From Ralstonia mannitolilytica (GTDB lineage Bacteria > Pseudomonadota > Gammaproteobacteria > Burkholderiales > Burkholderiaceae), in NCBI RefSeq assembly GCF_905397375.1, contig NZ_CAJPVG010000005.1, positions 186,001-250,000 of the forward strand: 64,000 bases of DNA, written 5' to 3'. A program made the position numbers and the translations under genes. Shown piece by piece: positions 25,169 through 37,357 of this stretch. The notes under the pieces are model-generated. The model searched no databases, was not told the origin of the DNA, and worked only from the letters and a program-made list of their open reading frames with translations. The first letter of the stretch is position 1. The number at the start of each line of letters is the position of its first letter.

Positions 25169-26371
25169 GTGAAGCCCGTACTGGTCACGCATTTCACCGC
25201 CACGAGTTGTCTCGGACGTGGCCTTGACGCCACGCTGGCGGCGTTGCGCGGGCAGCGTGGCGGCCTCGCGCCGTGCGACTTTCCGCGGGCGGAACTCGAC
25301 ACCTGGATCGGCGCAGTGGACGGCGTCGACGACGCTCCCATGCGCTCCGACCTGGCCGAGTTCGATTGCCGCAACAACCGCCTCGCCCAGATCGGTCTCA
25401 CACAGGACGGCTTTGCCGAGCGCGTGGAATCGGCCAGGGCCCGCTATGGCGCGCAGCGCATCGGCGTCTTCATCGGCACCAGCACGTCGGGCATCCTCGA
25501 AACCGAACACGCCTATCAGCACCGCGATCCGCAGTCCGGCGCGCTGCCCGGCGATTTCCGCTACACGCAGACGCACAACATCTACTCGCCCGCCGCGTTC
25601 GTCCGCGCGTATTGCCGCCTCGGCGGCCCGGCCATGGCCATTTCGTCGGCATGCTCGTCGGGCGCCAAGGTGTTTGCCTCGGCGCGGCGCATGCTCGAAG
25701 CCGGGCTGATCGACGCGGCGGTGGTGGGCGGTGTCGATTCGCTGTGCCTGACCGCGCTGTACGGGTTCAATTCGCTCGAGCTGCTGTCGCGCCGGCCATG
25801 CCGCCCGTACGACGTGGCGCGTGACGGCATCTCGATCGGCGAGGCGGCGGCGTTTGCGTTGCTGGAGCGCATGCCCTCACACGCCGTCGACGACGATGCG
25901 ATCGCGCTGCTCGGCATCGGCGAATCGAGCGACGCGCATCACATGTCGTCGCCGCATCCTGAGGGCCTCGGGGCACAGGCGGCCATGGCGCAGGCGCTGT
26001 CGACCAGCGGCCTGGACGCATCCGACATCGACTACATCAACCTGCACGGCACGGGCACACTCAGCAACGACGCGGCGGAGGCCCATGCCGTCCGGGCGCT
26101 GTTCGACGGCACGGCGTGCAGTTCGACCAAGGGGGCGACCGGCCACACGCTCGGCGCGGCAGGCGCGCTGGAGGCCGTCATCACGGCGCTCGCCCTGCGC
26201 CACCAGTTCGTTCCCGCCGGCATCAACACCACCGAGCCGGATCCCGCACTCGGCGTGCATTACGTTACCTCCGATCGCAACGCGCGCGTGCAGGCGGCGC
26301 TGAGCAACGCCTTCGGTTTTGGCGGCACGAACTGCAGCCTGGTCTTTGGCCGCGCAGGGCTCGCATCATGA
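25169..26371 (+). CDS. Beta-ketoacyl-ACP synthase (polyene ketosynthase)
   Basis: 400 residues from the GTG at 25169 (reads MKPVLVTHFTATSC, the usual family start); ATG 25115 is in frame but adds atypical residues. The catalytic triad Cys162 (SSACSSG), His293 (NLHGTGT) and His326 (GATGHTLG) is complete. It would extend the polyene by malonyl units, acting with the next gene's product as a KS/chain-length-factor pair (ApeO/ApeC-like). Separated from the deacetylase gene by about 75 bases with an AT-rich run (25092-25105). Confidence 0.85.
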   Translation: MKPVLVTHFTATSCLGRGLDATLAALRGQRGGLAPCDFPRAELDTWIGAVDGVDDAPMRSDLAEFDCRNNRLAQIGLTQDGFAERVESARARYGAQRIGVFIGTSTSGILETEHAYQHRDPQSGALPGDFRYTQTHNIYSPAAFVRAYCRLGGPAMAISSACSSGAKVFASARRMLEAGLIDAAVVGGVDSLCLTALYGFNSLELLSRRPCRPYDVARDGISIGEAAAFALLERMPSHAVDDDAIALLGIGESSDAHHMSSPHPEGLGAQAAMAQALSTSGLDASDIDYINLHGTGTLSNDAAEAHAVRALFDGTACSSTKGATGHTLGAAGALEAVITALALRHQFVPAGINTTEPDPALGVHYVTSDRNARVQAALSNAFGFGGTNCSLVFGRAGLAS

Positions 26372-27195
26372 CCCGACTCAGTGCATTCATCGAAAGCGTC
26401 GGCGTGCTGGGCCCGGGGCTGCCGGAGTGGCCGCACACCGCCCAGGTGCTTGCGGGCCGCACGGCCTACACGCACGCGCCAACCGAGCTGCCGCCGCCCG
26501 CCGGCCTGCCGGCCATCGAGCGCCGCCGCACGGGGCCGGTCGTCAAGCTTGCACTGGCCGTGGGGCGCGAAGCGGTCGCCGGTAGCGGGCGCGATGCGGC
26601 CTCGCTCGCGACGGTGTTCAGTTCGTCTGGCGGCGACGGCCACAACTGCCACGCGATCTGCGAAACCCTGGCCGGCGACGACCGCAAGCTCTCGCCCACG
26701 CGCTTCCACAACTCCGTGCACAACGCGCCGGCCGGCTACTGGAGCATCGCCACGCAGGCCCGGGCGCCATCCAACGTGCTGTGCGCGCACGACGGCAGCT
26801 TTGCGGCTGGCCTGCTCGACACTGTCTGCCAGGTGGCGGCCGATGGCACGCCGACCCTGCTGGTCGCGTATGACGGCACATATCCGGAGCCGTTGCACGC
26901 CGTCCGCCCGGTGCCCGATGCGTTTGCGGTGGCCCTCGTGCTGGCGCGCGAAGCGGGCCCGCGCTCGCTCGCCCGCATCGACGTCGCACTGAGCGACACA
27001 CCCCCGACCACGCTCGCGGATGCGGCGCTCGAGACGCTGCGTCAGGGCAACCCCGCCGCGCGCGCATTGCCGCTGCTGCAGGCGCTGGCCACACAGCGCG
27101 CCACGAACCTCGTGCTCGATTACCTGCCCGACACGCGTCTGCAGGTCGACCTCACGCCGTTGGGCACGTCCACCATGCAGGCCAGCGCGTCGTGA
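26368..27195 (+). CDS. Beta-ketoacyl synthase-like protein, chain-length-factor type
   Basis: 275 residues, matching the short N-terminal-only ketosynthase family that accompanies polyene ketosynthases. The usual active-site Cys-His-His set is not evident, consistent with a non-catalytic partner of the upstream ketosynthase. RFHNSVHNAPAGYWSIAT is the most conserved-looking stretch. ATG 26368 overlaps the upstream stop (ATGA) and its own stop overlaps the dehydratase GTG (GTGA). Confidence 0.8.
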   Translation: MTRLSAFIESVGVLGPGLPEWPHTAQVLAGRTAYTHAPTELPPPAGLPAIERRRTGPVVKLALAVGREAVAGSGRDAASLATVFSSSGGDGHNCHAICETLAGDDRKLSPTRFHNSVHNAPAGYWSIATQARAPSNVLCAHDGSFAAGLLDTVCQVAADGTPTLLVAYDGTYPEPLHAVRPVPDAFAVALVLAREAGPRSLARIDVALSDTPPTTLADAALETLRQGNPAARALPLLQALATQRATNLVLDYLPDTRLQVDLTPLGTSTMQASAS

Positions 27196-27653
27196 GCCCA
27201 GATTCGCAACGGGTACCGCCGCTGGACCGCGACTGGATCGCGGCGCGCATTCCGCACAGCGGCACCATGTGCCTGCTCGACGCCGTCGTCGGCTGGAGCG
27301 ATACGCGCGTCCACTGCACGGCCACCAGCCACCGCGACCCGGCCAATCCGCTGCGCGCCCACGGACGGCTGGCGGCCGTCTGCGGCATCGAGTACGCGGC
27401 GCAGGCCATGGCGGTGCACGGCGCCCTGTGCGCAGCAGACCAGCGGCGTCCCCGCGCCGGGTTCCTCGCCAGCGTGCGCAGCGTCGAGGCGCACGTCCCG
27501 CGGCTCGACACGATCGACGCGCCGCTCGATGTCGAGGCCGAACGCATCGGCGGCGACGGCAACAACGTGCTGTACCGATTCACGGTGCGCGATGGCGAGC
27601 GCCTCCTGTTGACCGGGCGCGCCGCCGTGGTGCTCGACGCGTCCGCTGCATGA
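27192..27653 (+). CDS. Hot-dog 3-hydroxyacyl-ACP dehydratase, ApeP-like
   Basis: 153 residues, starting at GTG 27192 inside the upstream stop overlap. RIPHSGTMCLLDAVVGW near the N-terminus holds the likely catalytic His, followed by GIEYAAQAMAVHG on the central helix of a hot-dog fold. It would dehydrate the 3-hydroxyacyl intermediate in polyene extension, in parallel with the fused dehydratase domain in the ligase protein. No ketoreductase gene follows, so reduction must come from elsewhere. Confidence 0.8.
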   Translation: MSPDSQRVPPLDRDWIAARIPHSGTMCLLDAVVGWSDTRVHCTATSHRDPANPLRAHGRLAAVCGIEYAAQAMAVHGALCAADQRRPRAGFLASVRSVEAHVPRLDTIDAPLDVEAERIGGDGNNVLYRFTVRDGERLLLTGRAAVVLDASAA

Positions 27654-27674
27654 ACCTGTTTGAGAGGATTCCGT

Positions 27675-27935
27675 ATGAAAAGCCGTCTGCTTTTGATCCC
27701 CGCGCTGCTGCTCGCGCTGTGGAGTGCGCTCGCCCACGCTGACCTCTCTGAGGCCAAGCAGGACATCAAGCAGGGCACGAAAGAAGCGGCGCGCAAAACG
27801 GGGCATGCAGCAAAGGAAGTCGGGCATGCCACGGCCAACGCCGCGCGCGCGGTGGGCCATGGCGTGAAGAACGCGGCGCATGCGACCAAGTGCGGCGTGA
27901 AACATGTCTTCAAGAAGCCTTGTGAGAGCGACTAG
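27675..27935 (+). CDS. Small exported Lys/Ala/His-rich protein
   Basis: Unrecognised 86-residue protein. GAGAGG lies eight bases before ATG 27675. A signal peptide covers about 1-23, and the mature part repeats an amphipathic pattern of the type AAK/AAR-xGHAxKxVGHA, ending with two Cys. It follows the dehydratase gene by 21 bases and may be the last gene of the polyene-type operon. LEA-like or histone-like composition is the only comparison I can offer. Confidence 0.7.
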   Translation: MKSRLLLIPALLLALWSALAHADLSEAKQDIKQGTKEAARKTGHAAKEVGHATANAARAVGHGVKNAAHATKCGVKHVFKKPCESD

Positions 27936-28007
27936 CGCCCCGGGGCGCATATCGCCCATCGGATCGTGCCCCTGGGTCTGTGTCGCAGCGCCCGCGACAG
28001 CCGGGGG

Positions 28008-28790
28008 TCAGTCGTGGCCCGACGCATCGCCCTCCTGGATCATGGACCGCAGCAGCAGGTCGAATGGGGCGCTGGAGACCTTGAACAGGCCCTGATACGG
28101 ATGGGTCAGTTCCAGTATCAAGAAATTGGCGCTTGCGATAGCGACGGCGCCCAACAATATAAACAGTATTCCGACGATATTGCCGCCACTGAGGCTTCCA
28201 TAAAGAAAAAACAGCAGACAGGCCCAGCCAAACACAATGACAAGAAGCAGTGCAGGCACCTGATTTGAAAGACTCCTGACGATATTCGATTGGATGGCAA
28301 TAAAGTTGCTGGAAAACTGGCGGATAGCGTTAAGGTCGTCGCGGGTGACGGCTTCAAACCCCTCGGAGATCCTGTTGATCTCCAGCATCGTCTCGACGTC
28401 CTCGGAAAGGTGCGCGTAGCTTACCTCTGTCGCCTGCTGGCTGCCCTGATCCGACCAATATCGTTGCAGCAGGCGAACGACCATCCGGCGCAGCATTGTC
28501 CTTGGCTTATCGGAGACGCCGGGAAATTGCTTGAGCAGAAGATCAATATTCCCCACGGCGTTGATCAAGGAATTGAAATCGGCCTGATGATTGTTGAACG
28601 TGGCGTAGGAAGAAGATACGAGAAGGCCTAGAACGATGGCAAACAGCGTGCCGATCAAGCCTGAAACAGATTTGATGATATCTTCAGACAGGCTGATATC
28701 TACCGGAAACAGCTTGTGCACATAGACGCCGGCAATTGCACAAGAAAAGGTGGCAATCGAAATCGTAATACAGCGACCAAGTATGCTCAT
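28008..28790 (-). CDS. Bestrophin-like (DUF4239-type) membrane protein
   Basis: 260 residues with hydrophobic helices near 8-25, 42-60, 180-200 and 208-230: two N-terminal, two C-terminal, and a soluble middle. This is the layout of the bestrophin-like DUF4239 family, whose function is largely unknown. Its codons are visibly less GC-rich than those of the neighbours (many ATA, AAT and ATT), which suggests separate ancestry. It is convergent with the small exported protein gene. Confidence 0.7.
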   Translation of the reverse strand: MSILGRCITISIATFSCAIAGVYVHKLFPVDISLSEDIIKSVSGLIGTLFAIVLGLLVSSSYATFNNHQADFNSLINAVGNIDLLLKQFPGVSDKPRTMLRRMVVRLLQRYWSDQGSQQATEVSYAHLSEDVETMLEINRISEGFEAVTRDDLNAIRQFSSNFIAIQSNIVRSLSNQVPALLLVIVFGWACLLFFLYGSLSGGNIVGILFILLGAVAIASANFLILELTHPYQGLFKVSSAPFDLLLRSMIQEGDASGHD

Positions 28791-29165
28791 TGCGGATGCC
28801 TGCCAAATTCGGGTTCGAGTTCCGGGCTCGCCGCCCGCGGGAGGCGGGGCATGTCTGCTGCCGCGCCAACCATGTGCCCAGCCGCTACGCCGCCGGAGAC
28901 CCGCTGCTCAAAAAATCGATTCTATCAATCTTGATAAGTATATCAAATATGAGAGATACGGCAGCCTTTTGTCTCAACCAACTGGCGTGCTGGTGGCTGT
29001 AGTCCGTTCCCGCACACGCAAGCGCGGTCATCGAACGTGCCGGTGGACGCCGCAACGCGGTCGAGTTGAGCGAGGTAGGCACAAGTTTGCTCATGCCGCG
29101 CTTCCCAAGCGCCGACCGTGGGGCTACGGTCACAGACCAATCCGGTGTGGGCGGGCTGCCCAATG
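28791..29165. other. Intergenic region of about 375 bases
   Basis: No credible gene. It contains an AT-rich core (about 28915-28965) upstream of the DUF4239-type gene and a fragment resembling a tRNA T-arm (GGGTTCGAGTTCC near 28810) without the rest of a tRNA. It ends at the ssb terminator. Confidence 0.5.
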
Positions 29166-29189
29166 AAAAAGGGCGCCTTAGCGGCGCCC
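29166..29189 (-). terminator. Rho-independent terminator after ssb
   Basis: On the - strand: GGGCGCC, five-base loop, GGCGCCC, then TTTTT. It is about 65 bases downstream of the ssb stop. Confidence 0.85.
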
Positions 29190-29255
29190 TGCATTCAGTT
29201 TTTTTACCCATCAAAGCTCAGGGAGGAATCTTCCTTTGTCTGACGGGTACGTTGG

Positions 29256-29795
29256 TCAGAACGGGATATCGTCGTCCATGTCCTCGAAGCCATTCGACGG
29301 CGCGGGCTGACGGCGTGCGCTGCCGCCCTGGCCGGCACCGGCCTCGCCGCCGCGCGAGTAGCCGCCGCCACCGCCCTGGCCCTGGCTGCGGCCGCCGCCG
29401 TAACCCCCACCGCCGCCTTCTCCGCCGCGGGAGTAGCCACCACCGCCCTCACCGCCCATGCCTTGGCGGCCGCCGAGCATCTGCATCTGCTCTGCGACGA
29501 TTTCGGTGCTGTATTGCTTCTGGCCGTCCTTCTCCCACTGGCGGGTCTTGAGGCGCCCTTCGACGTAGACCTGCGAGCCCTTTTTCAGGTATTCGCCGGC
29601 GATTTCCGCCAGGCGGCCGAAGAAGGCGATGCGGTGCCATTCGGTGGCTTCGCGCATTTCGCCGCTGGCCTTGTCCTTGTAGCGGTCCGTGGTGGCCACG
29701 CGGATGTTGGTGACGGCGTCGCCGCTGGGCATGTAACGCGTTTCCGGGTCGGCACCGAGATTGCCGACGATGATGACTTTGTTGACGGACGCCAT
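29256..29795 (-). CDS. ssb: Single-stranded DNA-binding protein
   Basis: 179 residues. The OB-fold (1-110) starts MASVNKVIIVGNLGADPE and includes ATEWHRIAFFGRLAEIAGEYL. A Gly/Arg/Ser-rich flexible linker leads to the acidic tail DDDIPF, which recruits replication and repair partners. The large open frame extending upstream to 30512 is antisense-frame shadow of the MFS gene. It follows the MFS gene by 89 bases; uvrA is divergent beyond it, the same neighbourhood of ssb and uvrA as in E. coli with an MFS gene inserted. Confidence 0.97.
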   Translation of the reverse strand: MASVNKVIIVGNLGADPETRYMPSGDAVTNIRVATTDRYKDKASGEMREATEWHRIAFFGRLAEIAGEYLKKGSQVYVEGRLKTRQWEKDGQKQYSTEIVAEQMQMLGGRQGMGGEGGGGYSRGGEGGGGGYGGGRSQGQGGGGGYSRGGEAGAGQGGSARRQPAPSNGFEDMDDDIPF

Positions 29796-29884
29796 GATGA
29801 GTTTCCGAAGGTAATTGAAGGGATGCCGCCGTAAAGGGCTAACGAAAAAAAGGCCGACTGAAAGTGTAGCGCTGAATGCCGACC

Positions 29885-31090
29885 CTAGTGCCGACGCAAC
29901 GCCGGCATCTGCATGGGGCTGGCGATTATAAGCCACGCCAAAGCCAGCGCCGCGCAGGTCAAAAATACGGCATGCTGCCCCACGTGCAGCAGAATCCAGC
30001 CGCCGCCGGCGCCGCCCGCAAACAGGCCCAGGGCCTGCGTCGTGTTGTATACGCCCATGGCCGCGCCCTTGCGTACGCCCGGCGCGTACTTCGACACCAG
30101 CGATGGCTGCGACGCCTCCAGCACGTTGAAGCCGAGGAAGTAGACCAGCAGCGCGATCGACAGGGCCGCCAGCGTCGGATGCACTTCGCCCAGCGCCAGT
30201 TGCGCCACCATCACCAGCGCGACGGCGCAGAGCAGCACGGCCTTCATCCTGCCGCGCTTCTCCGCCGCAATGATGGCCGGCACCATCAGCACGAACGACA
30301 CGCCCATCACCGGCAGGTAAATCTTCCAGTGCGAATCGACGGGCAGGCCGGCAGCTTCCAGCATGTGCGGCAGCACGACGAACAGGGCCGTCTGTGTGGC
30401 ATGCAGGGCGAACACGCCAAAGTTCAGGCGCAGCAGCTCGGGGTTGTGCAGCACTTCGCGGAACGGCGCCTTCACGTGCGCGGGCGGGCGCGGCGCATTC
30501 GGCACCACCCACATCACCACGCCGATGGCGACGATGGCCAGCACGCCAATCGCCAGGAACATCCCCGGCATGCCGACCCAGCGGAAGATGACCGGCGCGC
30601 TCACGATGGCCACGGCAAACGACACGCCGATGCTGCCGCCAATCATGGCCATGGCCTTGGTGCGTTGCTCTTCGCGCGTGAGGTCGGCCACGAAGGCGAT
30701 CACCGCCGATGAGATGGCTCCCGCGCCCTGGATGGCCCGCCCCACGGCGATGCCCGCGACGCTGTGCGAAAACGCCGCCACCAGGCTGCCCACCGCGAAG
30801 ATCACCAGGCCCGCAACAATGACGGGCTTGCGCCCGAAGCGGTCAGACAGCCAGCCGTACGGGATGTAGAGCACCGCCTGCGTCAGGCCGTACACGCCGA
30901 TGGCGAAGGCGACGAGCTGCGTGTTGTTGCCGTCGGGCAGCGTTTTCGCGAACACCGCGAAGACCGGCATGATCATGAACAGGCCCAACATGCGCAGCGC
31001 GAAGATGCCGGCCAGCGAAGCGGCCGCACGCAGCTCGAGGCCGGTCATGCGGCCGGAAGCGGAAATCATGGACGGGGAAGCGGAAGACAT
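29885..31090 (-). CDS. MFS transporter, YajR-like
   Basis: 401 residues with about 12 membrane helices. The loop 2-3 signature GWLSDRFGRKPVI is intact. The lack of a long C-terminal domain distinguishes it from E. coli YajR. Start ATG 31090 was taken (MSSASPSM); the frame opens at GTG 31141. Substrate unknown. It lies between ssb and uvrA. Confidence 0.85.
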   Translation of the reverse strand: MSSASPSMISASGRMTGLELRAAASLAGIFALRMLGLFMIMPVFAVFAKTLPDGNNTQLVAFAIGVYGLTQAVLYIPYGWLSDRFGRKPVIVAGLVIFAVGSLVAAFSHSVAGIAVGRAIQGAGAISSAVIAFVADLTREEQRTKAMAMIGGSIGVSFAVAIVSAPVIFRWVGMPGMFLAIGVLAIVAIGVVMWVVPNAPRPPAHVKAPFREVLHNPELLRLNFGVFALHATQTALFVVLPHMLEAAGLPVDSHWKIYLPVMGVSFVLMVPAIIAAEKRGRMKAVLLCAVALVMVAQLALGEVHPTLAALSIALLVYFLGFNVLEASQPSLVSKYAPGVRKGAAMGVYNTTQALGLFAGGAGGGWILLHVGQHAVFLTCAALALAWLIIASPMQMPALRRH

Positions 31091-31292
31091 GGCGCGGAAA
31101 CCGCCGCAGAACACACGAAAGGAATGCGGCGACAAAGACACTTGAACGGCCTCGCCAATCGCCCCATCTGGGCGCGGACACCGGCAAAACCGAAGTTCGG
31201 TATATTAGCAGGCTTACCCTTTTCCACCCCCTCCCGCCGATTGCCGCAGGCGGTCCGCACCCGACGCCGCATTGAGCCGCATTCAGCCACAC

Positions 31293-34157
<2,865 letters not shown>

Positions 34158-34180
34158 GCACAGCGATGCGGCAAACAGAA

Positions 34181-34203
34181 AGCGCAGCTTCGGCTGCGCT
34201 TTT
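34181..34203. terminator. Rho-independent terminator after uvrA
   Basis: AGCGCAGC, TTCG tetraloop, GCTGCGCT, short T run. Position suits both uvrA and the convergent Na/Pi cotransporter gene. Confidence 0.75.
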
Positions 34204-34206
34204 GTC

Positions 34207-35883
34207 TTAGTGGCTGGCCGGCGCGGCTTCCGCGTCGACTTCGTCCGCGTCCTTCATCCGGCTGCGGTTCAGCACCCCGGCCTCATCCAGCACCGGATAC
34301 GCCGCCGCGCAGAACAGCGAGTTCAGCCGCTTGAAATCGCTGATGATGTCCAGATGCAGCGAACTCGTCTCGATGCTCTCCGCCGTCTGCGCCGACACGC
34401 GCGTGAGGTGGCTGCGCGCGTAGCGTTTCTCCAGGTCGCGGAAGTGCGCCTTCTCCAGCATCAGCGTCTGGGCGCTGCGCAGGTCGCCCGTCAGGAACAC
34501 CGACAGCGCAAGCTTGAGGTTGACGACCAGCCGCCCATGCATGTCCTCCAGCTCCTGCATGCCGGCCTCGGAAAACGCCAGCTTGTGCGCGATCTTCTTC
34601 TCGCGCACATCCTGCAGCAGGCGGTCGAGGATGTCGCCGGCGTGCTCAAGGTTGATCGTGAGCGAGATGATGTCAGCCCAGCGCTTGCCCTCGCGCGCAT
34701 CGAGCGCCTCGTGGCTCAGCTGCGTGAGGTAGAGCTTGATGGCGGTGTACAGCGCGTCGACCTCGTCGTCGATGGCGCGGGTGGTCTGCAGCAGGCGCGC
34801 GTCGTTCGTCTTGAGCACGCGCAGGGTGTTGTCGAGCATGTGCTCGACGCGGTCGCCGATGCGCAGCACTTCGCGTGCGGCATTGCCCAGCGCCAACGTT
34901 GGCGTGGCCAGCGCCGAAGGATCGAGATAGCGCGGCGCGACGAGGTCGTCGATATGCGCGCCGCCCGGCAGGATGCGCGCGCACAGCCGGGCCATGTGGT
35001 CGGTCAGGCCGATCAGCAGCGCCGCCAGGGCCACGTTGAATACCACGTGGAACGCCACCACCATATGCTGCAGCGCCACCCCCGCATGCGGCGCGAGTTC
35101 GGCCAGCGTGCCGAGGAACGGCAGCGCCAGCGCCGCACCGAGCAGCCGCGACAGCAGGTTGCCGAGCGTGGCCCGGCGCGCCGCCTGGCTCGATGACGGC
35201 GTGGTCGCCAGCGCGGCCACGGCGCTGCCAATGTTGGCCCCCAGCACAATCGCAAACGCCACCTTGACCGACACCGCCGCCGACGTCGCCAGCGTTGCGC
35301 AGAACAGCACCACCGCCAGGCTCGAATAGCACAGCAGCGTGAGCACCGCCCCAATCAGCATGTTCAGGCCGGTGTCCGACGAGATGGAGCCAAGCAGCAC
35401 GCGCAGCGCATTCGCTTCGACCATCGGACTCGAGGCCACGGAAATCAGCTCCAGCGCCATCATGATCAACCCGAGGCCGATCAGCACGCGCCCGAAGTGC
35501 CCGACCGGGCTGCCCTTGCGCGAGAGGTGCAGGATCACGCCGAAGAAGATCAGGAGCGGCGAAAGCCACGACAGGTCCAGCGCAAACACCTGGGCCATGA
35601 TGGCCGTGCCCACGTTTGCGCCCAGCAGGATCGCCAGCGCCGCCGACACGCTCATCAGCCCTTGCGCGACAAACGCCCCGACGATGGTGGCCGTGGCATT
35701 GCTGCTCTGCACGAGACACGTCACCCCGATGCCCGCGAGCAGCGCGGAGAACCGGTTCGACACGCTTCGCGAGAGCAGGCGGCGCAGGTCGGCGCCGTAC
35801 AGGCGCAGCATGCCGACCTTGACGGTCTGCGTGCCCCACACCAGCAGGGCCACGCCGGAAAGCAGTTTGAGCAGCGTATACAT
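34207..35883 (-). CDS. Na+/phosphate cotransporter with PhoU-like domain
   Basis: 558 residues. The N-terminal half (about 1-310) holds the inverted NptA-type repeats with QSSNATATIVGAF and GANIGSAVAALATTPSSSQAARR, which form the ion and phosphate sites. The C-terminal third (about 340-540) is a PhoU-like helical bundle. Imports phosphate with sodium, or regulates phosphate flux. Start 35883 (MYTLLKLL) was chosen; upstream frame to 36015 overlaps the LysE gene. It follows the LysE gene by 14 bases. Confidence 0.9.
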   Translation of the reverse strand: MYTLLKLLSGVALLVWGTQTVKVGMLRLYGADLRRLLSRSVSNRFSALLAGIGVTCLVQSSNATATIVGAFVAQGLMSVSAALAILLGANVGTAIMAQVFALDLSWLSPLLIFFGVILHLSRKGSPVGHFGRVLIGLGLIMMALELISVASSPMVEANALRVLLGSISSDTGLNMLIGAVLTLLCYSSLAVVLFCATLATSAAVSVKVAFAIVLGANIGSAVAALATTPSSSQAARRATLGNLLSRLLGAALALPFLGTLAELAPHAGVALQHMVVAFHVVFNVALAALLIGLTDHMARLCARILPGGAHIDDLVAPRYLDPSALATPTLALGNAAREVLRIGDRVEHMLDNTLRVLKTNDARLLQTTRAIDDEVDALYTAIKLYLTQLSHEALDAREGKRWADIISLTINLEHAGDILDRLLQDVREKKIAHKLAFSEAGMQELEDMHGRLVVNLKLALSVFLTGDLRSAQTLMLEKAHFRDLEKRYARSHLTRVSAQTAESIETSSLHLDIISDFKRLNSLFCAAAYPVLDEAGVLNRSRMKDADEVDAEAAPASH

Positions 35884-35897
35884 GGAAGTCCGTTGCG

Positions 35898-36518
35898 CTA
35901 CTTGGTCAGCGCCACACGCAGGCCCAGTCCGATGAAGATGCAGCCGCTCACCCGATCGAGCCACAGCGACGCGCGCGGCGTGCGGCGCATCCAGCCGCCC
36001 AGCGCTGCCGCACACCAGCCGTACAGACTGAACACGACGACGGTCTGCGCCATGAACACGCCGCCCAGCAACAGCATCTGCAATGCAGCATGGCCGGCCT
36101 GCGCGTCAACGAACTGCGGCAGGAACACGACGAAGAAGAGCGTCACCTTCGGGTTGAGCACATTGGCGACCACGCTCTGACGGTACACGTGCCACAGGTC
36201 CGGCGCCGCCTGCGGTCCAGCATTCTTCAGGCCGACGCCACCCTTGCTGCGCAGCGCCTGCAGGCCCAGCCAGACCAGGTAAGCCGCGCCCAGCCAGCGG
36301 ATCGCCTGAAATGCCAGCGGCGACGATTGCAGCACCGCAGCGAGCCCCAGCGCCGCAAGCGTCGTATGGAACAGGCAGCCGGACGCAAAGCCGGCCGCGG
36401 CTGCCAGCCCTGCCTTGCGGCCCTGGCTTGCGCCGCGCGCGATGACCTGCAGGTTGTCCGGCCCGGGCATCACGGTGATGGCAATGGAAGTCAGCAGGAA
36501 CAGCACTACGTGTGGCAT
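35898..36518 (-). CDS. LysE-family amino-acid exporter
   Basis: 206 residues, about six membrane helices. ITVMPGPDNLQVIARG near the N-terminus and VVANVLNPKVTLFFVVFLPQF are LysE/RhtB signatures. Likely exports an amino acid or derivative; the substrate is unknown. It probably shares a transcript with the Na/Pi cotransporter gene. Confidence 0.9.
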   Translation of the reverse strand: MPHVVLFLLTSIAITVMPGPDNLQVIARGASQGRKAGLAAAAGFASGCLFHTTLAALGLAAVLQSSPLAFQAIRWLGAAYLVWLGLQALRSKGGVGLKNAGPQAAPDLWHVYRQSVVANVLNPKVTLFFVVFLPQFVDAQAGHAALQMLLLGGVFMAQTVVVFSLYGWCAAALGGWMRRTPRASLWLDRVSGCIFIGLGLRVALTK

Positions 36519-36639
36519 CGGCGTCTCTCGGCCAGATCGGAAAGGAACCGCGGAAAGGGTCCATGCTACTGCGCACGGCGGCAGAGCGTCATATTTTTGT
36601 CACATGAGCATACGCGGCGCAGGCATCGCCCGGGCGCGC

Positions 36640-37248
36640 TCAATGGCCGTCGAAGCGGCACACCGTAAAAAGCGGCAGCCCGCCTTCGATCAGCAGGCGC
36701 GACCCGCCCAGCTCTGGCAGGTCGACAATCGCCGCGCCCTCCACCACCGTCGCGCCCAGGCGCTCCAGCAGGCGCTTGCCGGCCATCATGGTGCCGCCCG
36801 TGGCGATCAGGTCGTCGATCAGCAGGACGCGGTCGCCGGGCTTGCAGGCATCGGCGTGAATTTCCACCGTGGCGCTGCCGTACTCGAGCATGTATTCCTC
36901 GGCCACCGTCGTGAACGGCAGCTTGCCCTTCTTCCGGATCGGCACGAAACCGAGGTTCAGCTCGTACGCGACGATCGAGCCGAGGATGAAGCCGCGCGCG
37001 TCGATGCCCGCCACCAGGCTCAGCCCCTGACCCATGTAGCGGTGCACGAACACATCCACCAGCACGCGCAGGCTCTTCGGGTCCTGCAGCAGCGGCGTGA
37101 TGTCGCGAAACATCACCCCGGCCTGCGGCCAGTCCGGCACTGTGCGGATGCGGTCGCGCAGGTAGCGCGACACGTCGCCCAGCTCGGTAGACGCGGGAAC
37201 GGACGACGGCGTCAGCAACGCCGCCTGAGGGTGCGGGACTTGGCTCAT
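36640..37248 (-). CDS. apt: Adenine phosphoribosyltransferase
   Basis: Salvages adenine with PRPP to AMP. 202 residues with the PRPP motif VLLIDDLIATGGT and the adenine-site segment AGIDARGFILG. About 25 extra N-terminal residues precede the usual family start near RYLRDRIR. Start ATG 37248 (MSQVPHP); a start farther up at 37353 is unlikely. Divergent from the DJ-1/PfpI gene. Confidence 0.95.
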   Translation of the reverse strand: MSQVPHPQAALLTPSSVPASTELGDVSRYLRDRIRTVPDWPQAGVMFRDITPLLQDPKSLRVLVDVFVHRYMGQGLSLVAGIDARGFILGSIVAYELNLGFVPIRKKGKLPFTTVAEEYMLEYGSATVEIHADACKPGDRVLLIDDLIATGGTMMAGKRLLERLGATVVEGAAIVDLPELGGSRLLIEGGLPLFTVCRFDGH

Positions 37249-37357
37249 GGCAGAAGCAAAAAGCGGGGAAAACGTGGTCTGCGGTAATGGGCTACCACCC
37301 GGGCCGAATGGCGCCGAACCACAATGGGCAAACCGCAACCATACAGGAGACACGGCA

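Noticed and set aside
28805..28830. tRNA T-arm-like string GGGTTCGAGTTCC
   Set aside because: No acceptor, D or anticodon arms can be formed around it, so it is not a tRNA gene; possible relic only.
31091..31292. LexA box between the MFS gene and uvrA
   Set aside because: No CTGT-N8-ACAG match was found by eye, so SOS control of uvrA cannot be supported from this region.
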